DNA of 10,495 nt from positions 1 through 10,495 of the forward strand of contig JAFOJB010000216.1 of NCBI GenBank assembly GCA_017420455.1. The letters run 5' to 3'. Under the pieces are notes generated by a model. That model searched no databases and was not told the origin of the DNA. It was given only the letters and a program-made list of their open reading frames with translations. Positions within the stretch are counted from its first letter, which is position 1; each line of letters starts with the position of its first letter. The translations under genes and the position numbers were made by a program. Of the stretch, positions 1-6,136 are shown piece after piece. This DNA is from Blautia sp. Lineage in GTDB: Bacteria; Bacillota; Clostridia; Lachnospirales; Lachnospiraceae.

Positions 1-171
1 CAGGTTCCCCTGAATCCGGCGGATCTTACCGGCCTGGTCAGCTATATCAATACCCATGCAGTGGGAGGCGTGACAGCCTTTATCATCTCGGCCTTTTTCT
101 ACTGTGTGACGGCCGTGGTGATCGGGCAGCTGGGCAATCTTCTGGATAAGAAAGTGAGGATCCTGCGATGA
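1..171 (+). CDS. Amino-acid ABC transporter permease, C-terminal fragment
   Basis: The window opens inside this gene. Frame 1 is open from base 1 to a TGA at 169-171 and gives the last 56 residues. They contain one hydrophobic segment (about residues 22-42 of the fragment, AFIISAFFYCVTAVVIGQLG) followed by a short basic tail ending KKVRILR. That is how HisM/GlnP-type permeases usually end: a last membrane helix and a positively charged cytoplasmic tail. The stop overlaps the next start as ATGA, so the two genes are translationally coupled. The downstream genes are a second permease and an ATPase of an amino-acid importer, which supports reading this as the partner permease of a heterodimeric channel. 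No family motif is left in the fragment, so the call depends mainly on context. The substrate-binding protein is presumably further upstream, outside the window. Confidence 0.75.
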   Translation, partial: QVPLNPADLTGLVSYINTHAVGGVTAFIISAFFYCVTAVVIGQLGNLLDKKVRILR

Positions 172-1058
172 GCGAAAAAAAACCTGAGATTCCCGCTTCT
201 TTCGAAAACGCGAGGACAAAAACAGCCGGAAAGGCTGCAGCTGCACCGAAACCTCTGTCTATCCGGGACGCGCTCTATGAGCCTCCGGGACCGAAAACAA
301 GAAAACGTACCGCCATTGCCACCGGGATCTCTCTGTCAGCTCTTGCTGTACTGATCCTTCTGGTAATCCGGCAGTTTTATATAACCGGCCAGCTTGCGCC
401 GAAATACTGGACCTTTTTCGCAAGGAAAACCACCTGGAAGTTCCTGGGAAAGGGACTTCTCGGAACATTGGAGGCCGCGGCTCTTGCCGGAGTGCTGGCC
501 TTTGTCATGGGGTTCCTCATGATGCTGGGAAGGATCAGCAGGAGGAGGATCCTGAGGGCTGTCGGCACCGGAATCGTGGAATTTACCCGGGGAGTTCCGA
601 CCCTTCTGTTTATCTATTTTTTCTTCCTGGTGGTCCCCCGTTCGGGAATAAAGCTTGCAGCCATATGGAAGATTGCCACTCCGGTGGCCATTTCCGCTGC
701 CGGCGTAGTGGCGGAGGTCCTTCGTTCCGGCGTGAACGCTGTGCCGAAAGGGCAGACAGAGGCTGCGCTTTCTCTGGGCATGCAGCATGGGAAGATCTTC
801 CGGAAGATCGTCTTTCCGCAGGCTTTCCGGTATATCACACCGGCACTGATTGCCGAGCTGGTGATCGTGGTGAAGGATACCACCTTCTCCTATGTGGTGA
901 ATTTCCCGGACCTGATGCAGAACGCAAAGGTCCTGATCTCCAACTATGACGCCCTTGTGCAGATTTATTTTGTTACGGCGGTGGTATATATCCTGATCAA
1001 TTATCTGCTGAACAGGATTTCCGTGACCGTTGCAGACCGTACCGGAACAACGTTGTGA
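168..1058 (+). CDS. Amino-acid ABC transporter permease (GluD/HisM type)
   Basis: This is an inner-membrane channel subunit of a polar amino-acid importer, probably for glutamate or a relative. The protein has 296 residues. Residues 1-48 are a polar, basic cytoplasmic extension ([12 protein letters not shown] near its end). A first helix spans about 50-70, and further hydrophobic segments lie near 98-121, 144-157, 170-186, 221-237 and 264-284. The EAA loop that docks onto the ATPase is clear at about 198-220 (EAALSLGM, then IVFPQAF). From memory, the layout LYxxPGPKxR, one helix, then GQL, matches the GluD permease of actinobacterial GluABCD glutamate importers; this is recall and not a search result. 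The ATG overlaps the previous stop (ATGA), and the TGA at 1056-1058 overlaps a GTG of the next reading frame. The permease family is certain; the substrate is inferred. Confidence 0.9.
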   Translation: MSEKKPEIPASFENARTKTAGKAAAAPKPLSIRDALYEPPGPKTRKRTAIATGISLSALAVLILLVIRQFYITGQLAPKYWTFFARKTTWKFLGKGLLGTLEAAALAGVLAFVMGFLMMLGRISRRRILRAVGTGIVEFTRGVPTLLFIYFFFLVVPRSGIKLAAIWKIATPVAISAAGVVAEVLRSGVNAVPKGQTEAALSLGMQHGKIFRKIVFPQAFRYITPALIAELVIVVKDTTFSYVVNFPDLMQNAKVLISNYDALVQIYFVTAVVYILINYLLNRISVTVADRTGTTL

Positions 1059-1135
1059 GCGGCAGAAAGCCCGTATCTGAAAAATTAAAAAACAATGTTG
1101 TGAGAGCATCAGCAGAAATAGAAAGGACAGATACT

Positions 1136-1942
1136 ATGCAGCAGGAACCATGGACAACCGGGGAAAGCAGTGCTCCCGTCCGGCAGGAGACGGTCAGAGA
1201 AGATGCGCCTCCCGTCATTGAGCTTCGCAATGTAGACAAGCATTTTGGAGAGCTCCATGTCCTTAAGAATATAAATCTTTCTGTGAAAAGAGGAGAGGTA
1301 GTGGTTATCGTCGGTCCCTCCGGATCCGGAAAATCCACCCTCTGCCGTACCATCAACAGACTGGAGACCATCGATTCCGGAGATATCTTTATTGAAGGAA
1401 GGCATATGCCGGAGGAGGGAAAGGAGCTTTCGGCTCTTCGCTCCGAGATCGGCATGGTATTTCAGTCTTTCAATCTTTTTGCCCACAAAACGATCCTGGA
1501 CAATGTGACCATCGGACCGGTTGAGGTTCTGGGACGGAAAAAGAAGGAAGCCCGGGCGGAAGCCATGGAGCTCCTTAAGCGTGTCGGGGTGGACAGCCAG
1601 GCCGGCAAGGTGCCTGCCCAGCTTTCGGGAGGCCAGCAGCAGAGAGTCGCCATCGCCCGTTCCCTTGCCATGCATCCGAAGGCCATGCTTTTTGATGAGC
1701 CCACCAGTGCCCTGGATCCGGAGATGATCAATGAAGTCCTGGATGTCATGACAGAGCTGGCCCGGCAGGGCATGACCATGGTGATCGTGACCCATGAGAT
1801 GAACTTTGCCCGAAGGGTGGCGGACAGGATTATTTTTATGGCAGACGGCAATATCGTGGAAGAAAATACTCCGGAGGAATTCTTCATGAATCCCAGATCG
1901 GACCGGCTGAAGGATTTTCTCGAATCCCTGAACAGAAAATAA
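1136..1942 (+). CDS. Polar amino-acid ABC transporter ATP-binding protein (GlnQ/GluA type)
   Basis: This ATPase subunit powers the two permeases upstream. The whole ABC cassette is visible: Walker [10 protein letters not shown] at residues 60-68, the Q-loop glutamine in MVFQSFN (Q110), signature LSGGQ at 163-167, Walker B MLFDEP with catalytic E188, the D-loop SALDPE, and the switch histidine in VIVTHEM (H220). A protein of 268 residues with this signature is typical of the GlnQ/GltL group. The frame is open back to a GTG at 1055 that overlaps the permease stop. I place the start at ATG 1136 because AAAGGA (1122-1127) sits 8 bases before it and because the extra 27 residues are low-complexity and lie outside the conserved domain. 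If the GTG is used, the protein has 295 residues. A short non-conserved stretch of about 25 residues precedes the first strand ([12 protein letters not shown]). Confidence 0.93.
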   Translation: MQQEPWTTGESSAPVRQETVREDAPPVIELRNVDKHFGELHVLKNINLSVKRGEVVVIVGPSGSGKSTLCRTINRLETIDSGDIFIEGRHMPEEGKELSALRSEIGMVFQSFNLFAHKTILDNVTIGPVEVLGRKKKEARAEAMELLKRVGVDSQAGKVPAQLSGGQQQRVAIARSLAMHPKAMLFDEPTSALDPEMINEVLDVMTELARQGMTMVIVTHEMNFARRVADRIIFMADGNIVEENTPEEFFMNPRSDRLKDFLESLNRK

Positions 1943-2055
1943 TGTCTTATCCTCTGCAGTCCGTCAGGACGCCAGACACCTTGAAAACACATGCAGTCCC
2001 CGCCCGGTGAGACCGTGAACTGCAGCCGGAAACGGAATCCTGGAAAAAACAGTTC
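1943..2055. other. Intergenic region after the amino-acid importer
   Basis: This stretch separates the ATPase stop from the next promoter and has no supported gene. It contains a short inverted pair, TGTCT near 1944 and AGACA near 1974, enclosing GTCC/GGAC. That could fold after the ATPase but lacks a T-tract, so I do not call it a terminator. It also holds one copy of the dispersed palindromic repeat listed separately. Confidence 0.6.
1983..2024 (+). repeat. Dispersed palindromic repeat, copy 1
   Basis: The core at 1994-2022 runs from CAGTCCCC through CGGTGAGACCG to TGAACTG. It forms a hairpin: TGCAGT at 1992-1997 is complementary to ACTGCA at 2019-2024, and CGGT-gag-ACCG makes a second small stem inside. 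The upstream flank GAAAACACAT (1983-1992) also occurs next to the copies around 8961 and 9008, so the shared unit is longer than the hairpin. Related copies are at 3037-3071, 8975-9007 (opposite strand), 9090-9122 and 9126-9157. Confidence 0.75.
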
Positions 2056-2084
2056 TTTACAACGGAAGGACGGGGGGGTATAGT
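2056..2084 (+). promoter_or_regulatory. Sigma-A-type promoter for the C26 hydrolase/EEP genes
   Basis: A -35 box TTTACA (2056-2061) is followed, after exactly 17 bases, by a -10 box TATAGT (2079-2084). Each box is one mismatch from consensus. The predicted start of transcription is near 2091, giving a 5' untranslated region of about 175 bases before the GTG at 2268. The spacer contains a run of seven G residues. Confidence 0.75.
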
Positions 2085-2267
2085 AGGATACATACGGTAA
2101 GATAATCTTTCATGGAAAATATCCGGGAAGTGTCCTGGTATGCGATGAGGAACAGTTGAAAAACAGGAGGCAGATGCTGGTGCCGACCGTGTTCCGGCCG
2201 ACTCCGCAAAATCGTCATCGGATAACATTGTCTGCCGGTATATTCATGCGAATAAGAGGAGAAAAGA
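2085..2267 (+). other. Long 5' untranslated leader of the C26 hydrolase
   Basis: About 180 bases lie between the promoter and the GTG start. I find no known riboswitch signature, no T-box sequence and no terminator. AGGAGG at about 2165-2170 stands only a few bases before ATG 2174. That frame stays open to 2350 and overlaps the hydrolase start, but the spacing is too short for normal initiation and the peptide has no recognisable features, so I do not call a gene. Confidence 0.4.
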
Positions 2268-3029
2268 GTGAAGACTCTCAGGATCGCATTACCCGAAAAC
2301 AAGCAGAACGTAACCAATTATCTGAACGCCCTGAAGGCACTGGGACCTGAAACGGTGGTAGTTTCCGATTCCCGGGTGCACAGAGGGAGCGCTTATCAGC
2401 AGGAGTACCTGGATATCAAAGACCTGAATCCGGAGAATTATGACGGGCTGATCCTCCCGGGGGGATGGGATGTAAATCCGGCAAGATACCATCAGCGAAT
2501 GAATGGCAGCGGCTATGTGGATAACGATCTGGACGATCTTCAGCTCGCTGCTGTCGACGCGTTTGTAAAGGCAGAAAAACCGGTCTTTGGGATCTGCAGA
2601 GGTTTCCAGATTCTGAATGTATATTTTGGCGGAAGTCTTGTCCAGAACATCCCCACTGCTTTCCGGCATGCGAAGAATTCGGTGCAGGAAGAGGATAAGA
2701 TCCATAAAAGCACCACAGAGGAAGGATCCTGGATCTGGGAGCTCTATGGAAAAGAATTTGTACACAACAGCGCGCATCATCAGGCTCTGGATCGTCCTGG
2801 AGAAGGGCTGGTGATAGATTCCTGGTGTTCAGAGGACAAAGTACCGGAGTCCATGCATCATGAGACACTGCCAATCTGGGGAGTGCAGTGGCATCCCGAG
2901 CGGCTGTCTCTTTCCTGGCGCAGGGAGGAAGAGGTGAACGGAATCTGGGTGCTGGGGTTTTTCCTGAGAAAATGCTGTGAAATGTCCGACCGGAGAACTC
3001 TTGAGGAGTATGGAGATTTCTGGTTGTAA
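2268..3029 (+). CDS. Gamma-glutamyl-gamma-aminobutyrate hydrolase family protein (peptidase C26)
   Basis: This is a class-I glutamine-amidotransferase fold hydrolase that most likely cleaves a gamma-glutamyl amide bond in the cytoplasm. The 253 residues show the family landmarks in order: the oxyanion-strand motif GLILPGGWDVNP at 60-71, the nucleophile elbow PVFGICRGFQ with Cys110, then HNSAHHQAL at about 166-174, and GVQWHPE with the catalytic His209 and Glu211. All three triad residues are present, so the enzyme should be active. Length is normal for PuuD-like proteins (about 230-255). The start is GTG 2268, with AGAGGAG (2255-2261) 6 bases ahead. No gamma-glutamylputrescine pathway genes are visible nearby, so a PuuD role in putrescine breakdown cannot be assigned; anti-folate-type or other gamma-glutamyl substrates are equally possible. 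It is probably co-transcribed with the EEP gene, 81 bases downstream. Confidence 0.88.
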   Translation: MKTLRIALPENKQNVTNYLNALKALGPETVVVSDSRVHRGSAYQQEYLDIKDLNPENYDGLILPGGWDVNPARYHQRMNGSGYVDNDLDDLQLAAVDAFVKAEKPVFGICRGFQILNVYFGGSLVQNIPTAFRHAKNSVQEEDKIHKSTTEEGSWIWELYGKEFVHNSAHHQALDRPGEGLVIDSWCSEDKVPESMHHETLPIWGVQWHPERLSLSWRREEEVNGIWVLGFFLRKCCEMSDRRTLEEYGDFWL

Positions 3030-3036
3030 AAGCTTA

Positions 3037-3071
3037 CTGTTCATCTCCCCGGCCGGTGAGAACCTGAACAG
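3037..3071 (+). repeat. Dispersed palindromic repeat, copy 2
   Basis: This copy lies in the 81-base gap between the C26 hydrolase stop and the EEP gene. CTGTTCA (3037-3043) is exactly complementary to TGAACAG (3065-3071). Inside, TCTC (3044-3047) pairs with GAGA (3058-3061) around CCCCGGCCGGT. It shares the core CCCCGGCCGGTGAGA with copy 1 but has different outer arms that still pair with each other. As RNA it would be a stable hairpin between two genes of one operon. Confidence 0.7.
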
Positions 3072-3110
3072 CAGACGGTGAAAGAGTTCAGCCAACAGGG
3101 AGAAAAGCCT

Positions 3111-4184
3111 ATGGCAGTCAGAATTTTGAAAATTGTAAAATATGTGATTCTTGCCCTTATACTGTGTGTGATCCTTTATCTGGGCTATGTGATGATCGAC
3201 TACAACCGGATCGCAGACCATCAGGTCCTGGAGGTCAGCGGGCAGGCTAAGGGAGAGACATTGCAGCGGCAGAAGGTTTATACGGCGGTTACGCAGAACT
3301 GCGGCTTCGGCGCATATACGCCGGAATTTACGTTTTTTATGGACGGAGGCAGGGAATCCTGGGGAAAGAGCAGGGAAAGCGTTATATCCTGCATTGATCA
3401 GGCAGGGAAGACGGCAGCGTCCTTTGAACCGGATTTTGTCCTGTTCCAGGAGGTAGATACGGATTCCACCAGAAGCTATCATGTGAACCAGCTGCAGCAG
3501 CTCTCGGAATTCTTTCCGGAGCATGCCTGGGACTTCGCCGTGAATTATCATTCTGCTTTTCTGCTGTATCCTTTTACACAGCCTCACGGCGCTTCCAATT
3601 CCGGCATCCTGACATTTTCCGGCACAGCCATTGACCATGCGGAAAGAAGAAAGCTGGAGATTTCCAACAGCTTTTCCAGATTCCTGGATCTTGACCGGTG
3701 CTACAGTGTTTCCCACATTCCGGTGGAGGACGGAAAGGAACTGGTGCTGTATAATGTTCATCTGTCCGCCTACGGCGGGAGTGATGCCATCCGAACCTCT
3801 CAGATGAGTATGCTTCTTCAGGATATGCGGTCAGAATACGCGGCAGGGAACTACTGCGTCTGCGGCGGAGATTTCAACCACGATTTTACAGGAGATTCAA
3901 CCATTGTCCTTGGCGGTGAAAAGATCACGGATTTTGGCTGGGCCCAGCCCTTTCCCAGGGATCTTCTGCCGGAGGGGATCGTTCAGTGCATCGCGTACGA
4001 TGACGAGGAACTGATCCCGACCTGCCGGAACTGTGATATCCCCTACCAGAAGGGCAATCCGGTCTTTGTGGTGGACGGTTTTCTGGTATCGGAAAATGTC
4101 AGGGTTCACCAGCTGAACAATATCGATACCGGCTTTGTCTTTTCGGACCATAACCCGGTAGTCATGAAGTTCTCTCTGCAGTAG
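3111..4184 (+). CDS. Membrane-anchored endonuclease/exonuclease/phosphatase (EEP) family protein
   Basis: This is a metal-dependent phosphoesterase of the EEP fold (DNase I / exonuclease III / inositol-phosphatase superfamily), apparently facing outwards. Residues 1-7 are basic and residues 8-28 form one hydrophobic helix with no clear lipobox or signal-peptidase site, so it is probably a signal anchor. The catalytic landmarks follow in order: TQNCGFG with Asn63, FQEVD with metal-binding Glu114, LYNVHLS with His217, CGGDFNHDF with Asp254 and Asn256, VDGFLVS near 321-327, and SDHNPV with Asp346 and His347. This full set suggests an active enzyme. The frame is open back to a GTG at 3078, but ATG 3111 has AGGGAG (3097-3102) 8 bases upstream and gives a normal signal-anchor N-terminus, so I use 357 residues. 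The substrate cannot be told from sequence: nucleic acid, phospholipid head group and phosphoinositide-like substrates are all known in this superfamily. Confidence 0.85.
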   Translation: MAVRILKIVKYVILALILCVILYLGYVMIDYNRIADHQVLEVSGQAKGETLQRQKVYTAVTQNCGFGAYTPEFTFFMDGGRESWGKSRESVISCIDQAGKTAASFEPDFVLFQEVDTDSTRSYHVNQLQQLSEFFPEHAWDFAVNYHSAFLLYPFTQPHGASNSGILTFSGTAIDHAERRKLEISNSFSRFLDLDRCYSVSHIPVEDGKELVLYNVHLSAYGGSDAIRTSQMSMLLQDMRSEYAAGNYCVCGGDFNHDFTGDSTIVLGGEKITDFGWAQPFPRDLLPEGIVQCIAYDDEELIPTCRNCDIPYQKGNPVFVVDGFLVSENVRVHQLNNIDTGFVFSDHNPVVMKFSLQ

Positions 4185-4262
4185 AAGGAATATTCTCCAG
4201 GGCGGTGGAGATGCGTGCGCTGCGGGGGGAGTAAAAAGAATTCGGAAAAAAAGCAGAAAATA

Positions 4263-4291
4263 TTGTGAATCTCATTTTTTTTTGGTATACT
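4263..4291 (+). promoter_or_regulatory. Sigma-A-type promoter for the STAS gene
   Basis: A -35 box TTGTGA (4263-4268) and a -10 box TATACT (4286-4291) are separated by exactly 17 bases that include a run of T residues. Transcription should begin near 4298, leaving a leader of about 118 bases before ATG 4416. Confidence 0.75.
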
Positions 4292-4321
4292 GAAAAACAC
4301 ATAGTACTTAAGTCCTGCATA

Positions 4322-4385
4322 AGGATTGAGACAGTTATTTCCGGCTCAATCCTAAAGGGATAGTAAGTTCGGAAGAAGAACCTAC
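4322..4385 (+). promoter_or_regulatory. Two-hairpin 5' leader of the STAS gene
   Basis: Hairpin 1 pairs AGGATTGAG (4322-4330) perfectly with CTCAATCCT (4345-4353) around a 14-base loop. Hairpin 2 pairs GTA and GTTC (4363-4365, 4367-4370) with GAAC and TAC (4378-4381, 4383-4385) around a GGAAGAA loop, with one mismatch. Neither is followed by a T-tract, so this is not a classical attenuator. The Shine-Dalgarno sequence AGGAGG (4402-4407) is free downstream. I do not recognise a known riboswitch class. It may affect mRNA stability or bind a regulator; this is inference from structure alone. Confidence 0.5.
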
Positions 4386-4415
4386 ATGGAATTTAGAAAT
4401 CAGGAGGAAAACCAA

Positions 4416-4715
4416 ATGCTGAATATGTATAAGGAACAAAACGGATCTGCGGTCAAGCTGGCTCTGGAAGGAAGACTGGATACCACGACAGCGCCTTCTC
4501 TGGAGGGAGAACTGAAGGGGTTCATTGACGGCATTACAGAGCTCGTTTTTGATATGGAGAAGCTGGAGTATATTTCATCCGCAGGTCTTCGTGTGCTCCT
4601 TTCCGCACAGAAGATTATGAAAAAACAGGGTGATATGAAGCTGATCCATGTAAGCGATGAGGTCAATGAGATTTTTGAGGTTACAGGCTTTTCCGATATT
4701 CTCACTATTGAATGA
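4416..4715 (+). CDS. STAS-domain protein (anti-sigma-factor antagonist, SpoIIAA-like)
   Basis: This is a single-domain STAS protein of 99 residues, the type that binds a partner kinase/anti-sigma factor and releases it from its target when unphosphorylated. The hallmarks are LEGRLDTTTAPSLEGEL at 17-33, the strand LVFDMEKLEYI at 43-53, and the phosphorylation loop SSAGLR at 54-59, whose serine (54 or 55) is the expected switch residue. The length matches SpoIIAA/RsbV-type proteins. The frame is open to ATG 4386, but AGGAGG at 4402-4407 lies 8 bases before ATG 4416, and the other start falls directly after a hairpin with no binding site, so I use 4416. No SpoIIAB/RsbW-like kinase or sigma factor lies beside it, so it is an orphan and its partner is encoded elsewhere. 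It has its own promoter and terminator and is monocistronic. Confidence 0.9.
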   Translation: MLNMYKEQNGSAVKLALEGRLDTTTAPSLEGELKGFIDGITELVFDMEKLEYISSAGLRVLLSAQKIMKKQGDMKLIHVSDEVNEIFEVTGFSDILTIE

Positions 4716-4902
4716 TTTTCATCATGGAAGGATTCCCGCGATGGGACTGATTCCTGCAATGGGATTGATTCCTGCAATGGAGGGATTTCTGCGATGGGAT
4801 GATTCCTGTGATGAAAGGATTCCTGTGATGGGATTGATTCCTGCGATAGGAGGATCCTGCGATGGGATGATTCCTGCGCCGGAGTATTCCCCGCGATTGC
4901 AT
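4714..4902 (+). repeat. Tandem array of about ten 17-bp repeats (minisatellite)
   Basis: The units have the consensus GATTCCTGCGATGGGAT and are 16-18 bases long. They begin at 4714, 4731, 4749, 4767, 4784, 4801, 4818, 4836, 4853, 4869 and, degenerate, 4886. The first unit is diverged and begins in the STAS stop codon; the central units differ by only 1-4 bases. Because unit length varies between 16, 17 and 18, no frame is kept, so the array is not protein-coding in spite of long open frames on both strands. It lies between the STAS stop and a terminator, so it should be transcribed as 3' untranslated RNA. In some units (for example 4749-4766 and 4818-4835) GATTCC can pair with GGGATT through G-U pairs around a six-base loop. 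Confidence 0.85.
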
Positions 4903-4964
4903 GATCCGGATACCGGTAATATATTGCTCCGGGCCGTATCATTACAGATATGCCGATGAACAAG

Positions 4965-5014
4965 GGGCTGCAGCTTCAGGGTTGGAAGAACCGGAAGATG
5001 CAGCCTGTATTTTT
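4965..5014 (+). terminator. Intrinsic terminator after the STAS gene and its repeat array
   Basis: This is a long hairpin. GGGCTGCA (4965-4972) pairs with TGCAGCCT (4999-5006), CTTC (4974-4977) with GAAG (4994-4997), and GGTT (4980-4983) with AACC (4989-4992), closing a five-base loop GGAAG. Small internal mismatches separate the three helices. A T-rich tract, TATTTTT, follows at 5008-5014. It would end the transcript that starts near 4298. Confidence 0.7.
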
Positions 5015-5230
5015 CAGAAAATGATGATTCCGGTGCGAAAGCACATTTCGATGAACGGGGATTCCTGTTCCGGATCGAACCGCGGCATCCAGGCGCTAGG
5101 TGGTGCATCGCGGATCGCATAGAGGAGTGCATTTCTCCCCTGTCCGATTGAGACGGTATGAGGCAAAGGGCTGTTCAGCGGAATGATGTCTTTCTGCACT
5201 GGAATCACTGGTCAGAAAGAGGTTGATAAA
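5015..5230. other. Intergenic region with no recognised feature
   Basis: Between the terminator and the small gene at 5231 I see no convincing promoter, RNA or gene. A TTGAGA at 5148-5153 has no suitable -10 box. On the minus strand a frame of 64 codons (5014-5208) is open, but it begins with GTG and has no ribosome binding site, so it is not called. GGATTCCTG near 5060 resembles one unit of the 17-bp array and may be a stray copy. Confidence 0.4.
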
Positions 5231-5443
5231 ATGGCGATGAATCCGCTGAAATTACTGAGCGCAAAAAAACAATTCGAAAAAAGGCATGCAAGAGTGGCAG
5301 CATTTATAGAAAAGGAGCTTATGGTGCCGCTTCCCGAGGGAACGATACTGGAACTGTCCGTGACCCGTCCGGGAGAAGCGCCGGTTACTACCAACATGAA
5401 GATTACCGAAGAGGACCTTCAGTTTCTGAAGGATCTGAAATAA
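5231..5443 (+). CDS. Small protein of unknown function (70 residues)
   Basis: I do not recognise the family. The 70-residue product has a basic N-terminal half (LLSAKKQFEKRHARVAAFIEK) that is probably a helix, then a short beta-like stretch ending TNMKITEEDLQFLKDLK. It has no membrane segment, no signal peptide and no cysteines, so a soluble cytoplasmic protein is likely. The frame is open back to ATG 5183. I choose ATG 5231 because AAAGAGG (5216-5222) lies 8 bases ahead and the earlier 16 residues look random. The protein-like residue composition, the ribosome binding site and a probable terminator directly downstream support a real gene. It is on the same strand as the UBA-like gene but probably transcribed separately. 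Confidence 0.72.
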   Translation: MAMNPLKLLSAKKQFEKRHARVAAFIEKELMVPLPEGTILELSVTRPGEAPVTTNMKITEEDLQFLKDLK

Positions 5444-5479
5444 GGTTATGATCCGGATGCCGGAAGGAGCCTGCCGGAA

Positions 5480-5503
5480 CTGACCTTTGAGGTGAGGTTT
5501 TTT
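5480..5503 (+). terminator. Probable intrinsic terminator after the 70-residue gene
   Basis: CTGACCT (5480-5486) pairs with AGGTGAG (5490-5496) around a TTG loop with one internal G-G mismatch. After one G comes a run of six T residues (5498-5503). The stem is short and imperfect, so termination may be partial. Confidence 0.45.
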
Positions 5504-5546
5504 AATCTTCCATTAATTTTTCTTCAAAGCCGTTTTAAGGCAAGGA

Positions 5547-5555
5547 TGGTATTCT
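5547..5555 (+). promoter_or_regulatory. Possible extended -10 promoter for the UBA-like/two-component genes
   Basis: TG (5547-5548), one base, then TATTCT (5550-5555) forms an extended -10 element about 45 bases before ATG 5601. There is no good -35 box at the proper distance; TTCAAA at 5523-5528 is 21 bases away, too far. It is proposed mainly because a promoter is expected after the terminator-like hairpin at 5480-5503. Confidence 0.3.
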
Positions 5556-5600
5556 GTCATTGTTCCGGAGAACGAGGTTGTGGAAAGAGAGGAAAGAAGA

Positions 5601-6134
5601 ATGGATAATCTGGAAAAAGTGGAAAAGCTCAGAGAGCATGCAAATGTGACCTATGAAGAAGCAAGAAGGGCGCTTGAGGAAAACAGCTGGGATATGCTGG
5701 ACGCCATTGTAAGCCTGGAAAAGCAGGGAAAGACCAGCGCGCCGAAACAGTCGCAGTATTCCACCAGCTATGAGCAGCAGGAAGAATATGTTCCGGTTAA
5801 GGAAACGGTTTATGATAAAAAGAGCAGAAGCCAGAACAAAGATACAGTGAAGATACTGCTGATGAAATTCTTCCGGATCTGCAGGGAGAATTCCTTCTGC
5901 ATCACCCGGTATGACGAGACGATCATCAAGTTCCCGGTGCTGTTCCTGCTGCTGGCTATCCTGATCTGGAAGATCGTACTGCCGCTGCTGATCGTGGGGC
6001 TGTTCTTTCACTTCCGGTATTCCTTTGAAGGCAGGAACGATCTTTCAAAGGTGAATGATTTTATGGATTCTGCCGGCAATATGGCAGACAGGGTAAAGAG
6101 GGAATTTACCAGGGGAGAGAAAGAAGAGAAGTAG
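5601..6134 (+). CDS. UBA-like domain membrane protein (DUF4342 type)
   Basis: This is a 177-residue protein with three parts. Residues 1-42 form a small three-helix UBA-like domain, like the N-terminus of elongation factor Ts, with the typical VTYEEARRALEENSWDMLDAI pattern. Residues 43-108 are a polar, charged linker rich in Gln, Ser and Lys. Residues 111-136 are one very hydrophobic helix, followed by a charged tail (about 137-177). This architecture matches DUF4342-type proteins of Firmicutes, whose function is not established as far as I know. I use ATG 5601 because AGAGG (5588-5592) precedes it by 8 bases; a GTG at 5580 in the same frame would add 7 residues. Only 2 bases separate its stop from the response-regulator start, and the ribosome binding site of that gene lies within this one, so the two are translated together. 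A role in sensing or in controlling the two-component system is inference from position. Confidence 0.82.
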   Translation: MDNLEKVEKLREHANVTYEEARRALEENSWDMLDAIVSLEKQGKTSAPKQSQYSTSYEQQEEYVPVKETVYDKKSRSQNKDTVKILLMKFFRICRENSFCITRYDETIIKFPVLFLLLAILIWKIVLPLLIVGLFFHFRYSFEGRNDLSKVNDFMDSAGNMADRVKREFTRGEKEEK

Positions 6135-6136
6135 AT

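Noticed and set aside
1055..1135. GTG 1055 as the start of the amino-acid ATPase, overlapping the permease stop
   Set aside because: ATG 1136 has a well-spaced AAAGGA, and the additional 27 residues are outside the conserved domain. It cannot be fully excluded because the overlap would be typical for coupled genes.
2174..2350. Upstream open frame overlapping the C26 hydrolase start
   Set aside because: AGGAGG is only about 3 bases from the ATG, the peptide has no family features, and it runs out of frame through the conserved start of the hydrolase.
4191..4212. Small stem TCTCC/GGAGA after the EEP gene as a terminator
   Set aside because: The stem has only five pairs and no T-tract follows. 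The nearby T run at 4277-4283 belongs to the promoter spacer of the STAS gene.
4714..4902. The tandem array as a CRISPR array
   Set aside because: Units are contiguous with no unique spacers, are too short, and no cas genes are present.
4714..4902. The tandem array as plasmid-type iterons of a replication origin
   Set aside because: There is no Rep gene, partition gene or AT-rich opening region; surrounding genes look chromosomal and the array lies inside a transcription unit.
4400..4963. Long minus-strand open frames with repeated peptides, such as 187 codons over 4400-4963 and a shorter one at 4705-4902, across the 17-bp array
   Set aside because: The repeat unit lacks stop codons in several frames on both strands, and unit length varies so the frame is not kept. 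There is no ribosome binding site, and part of the frame is antisense to the STAS gene.
5014..5208. Minus-strand 64-codon open frame whose translation looks fairly protein-like
   Set aside because: It begins with GTG, has no Shine-Dalgarno sequence, matches no family I recognise, and ends at the T-tract of the STAS terminator. It might be a gene remnant, but the support is too thin.
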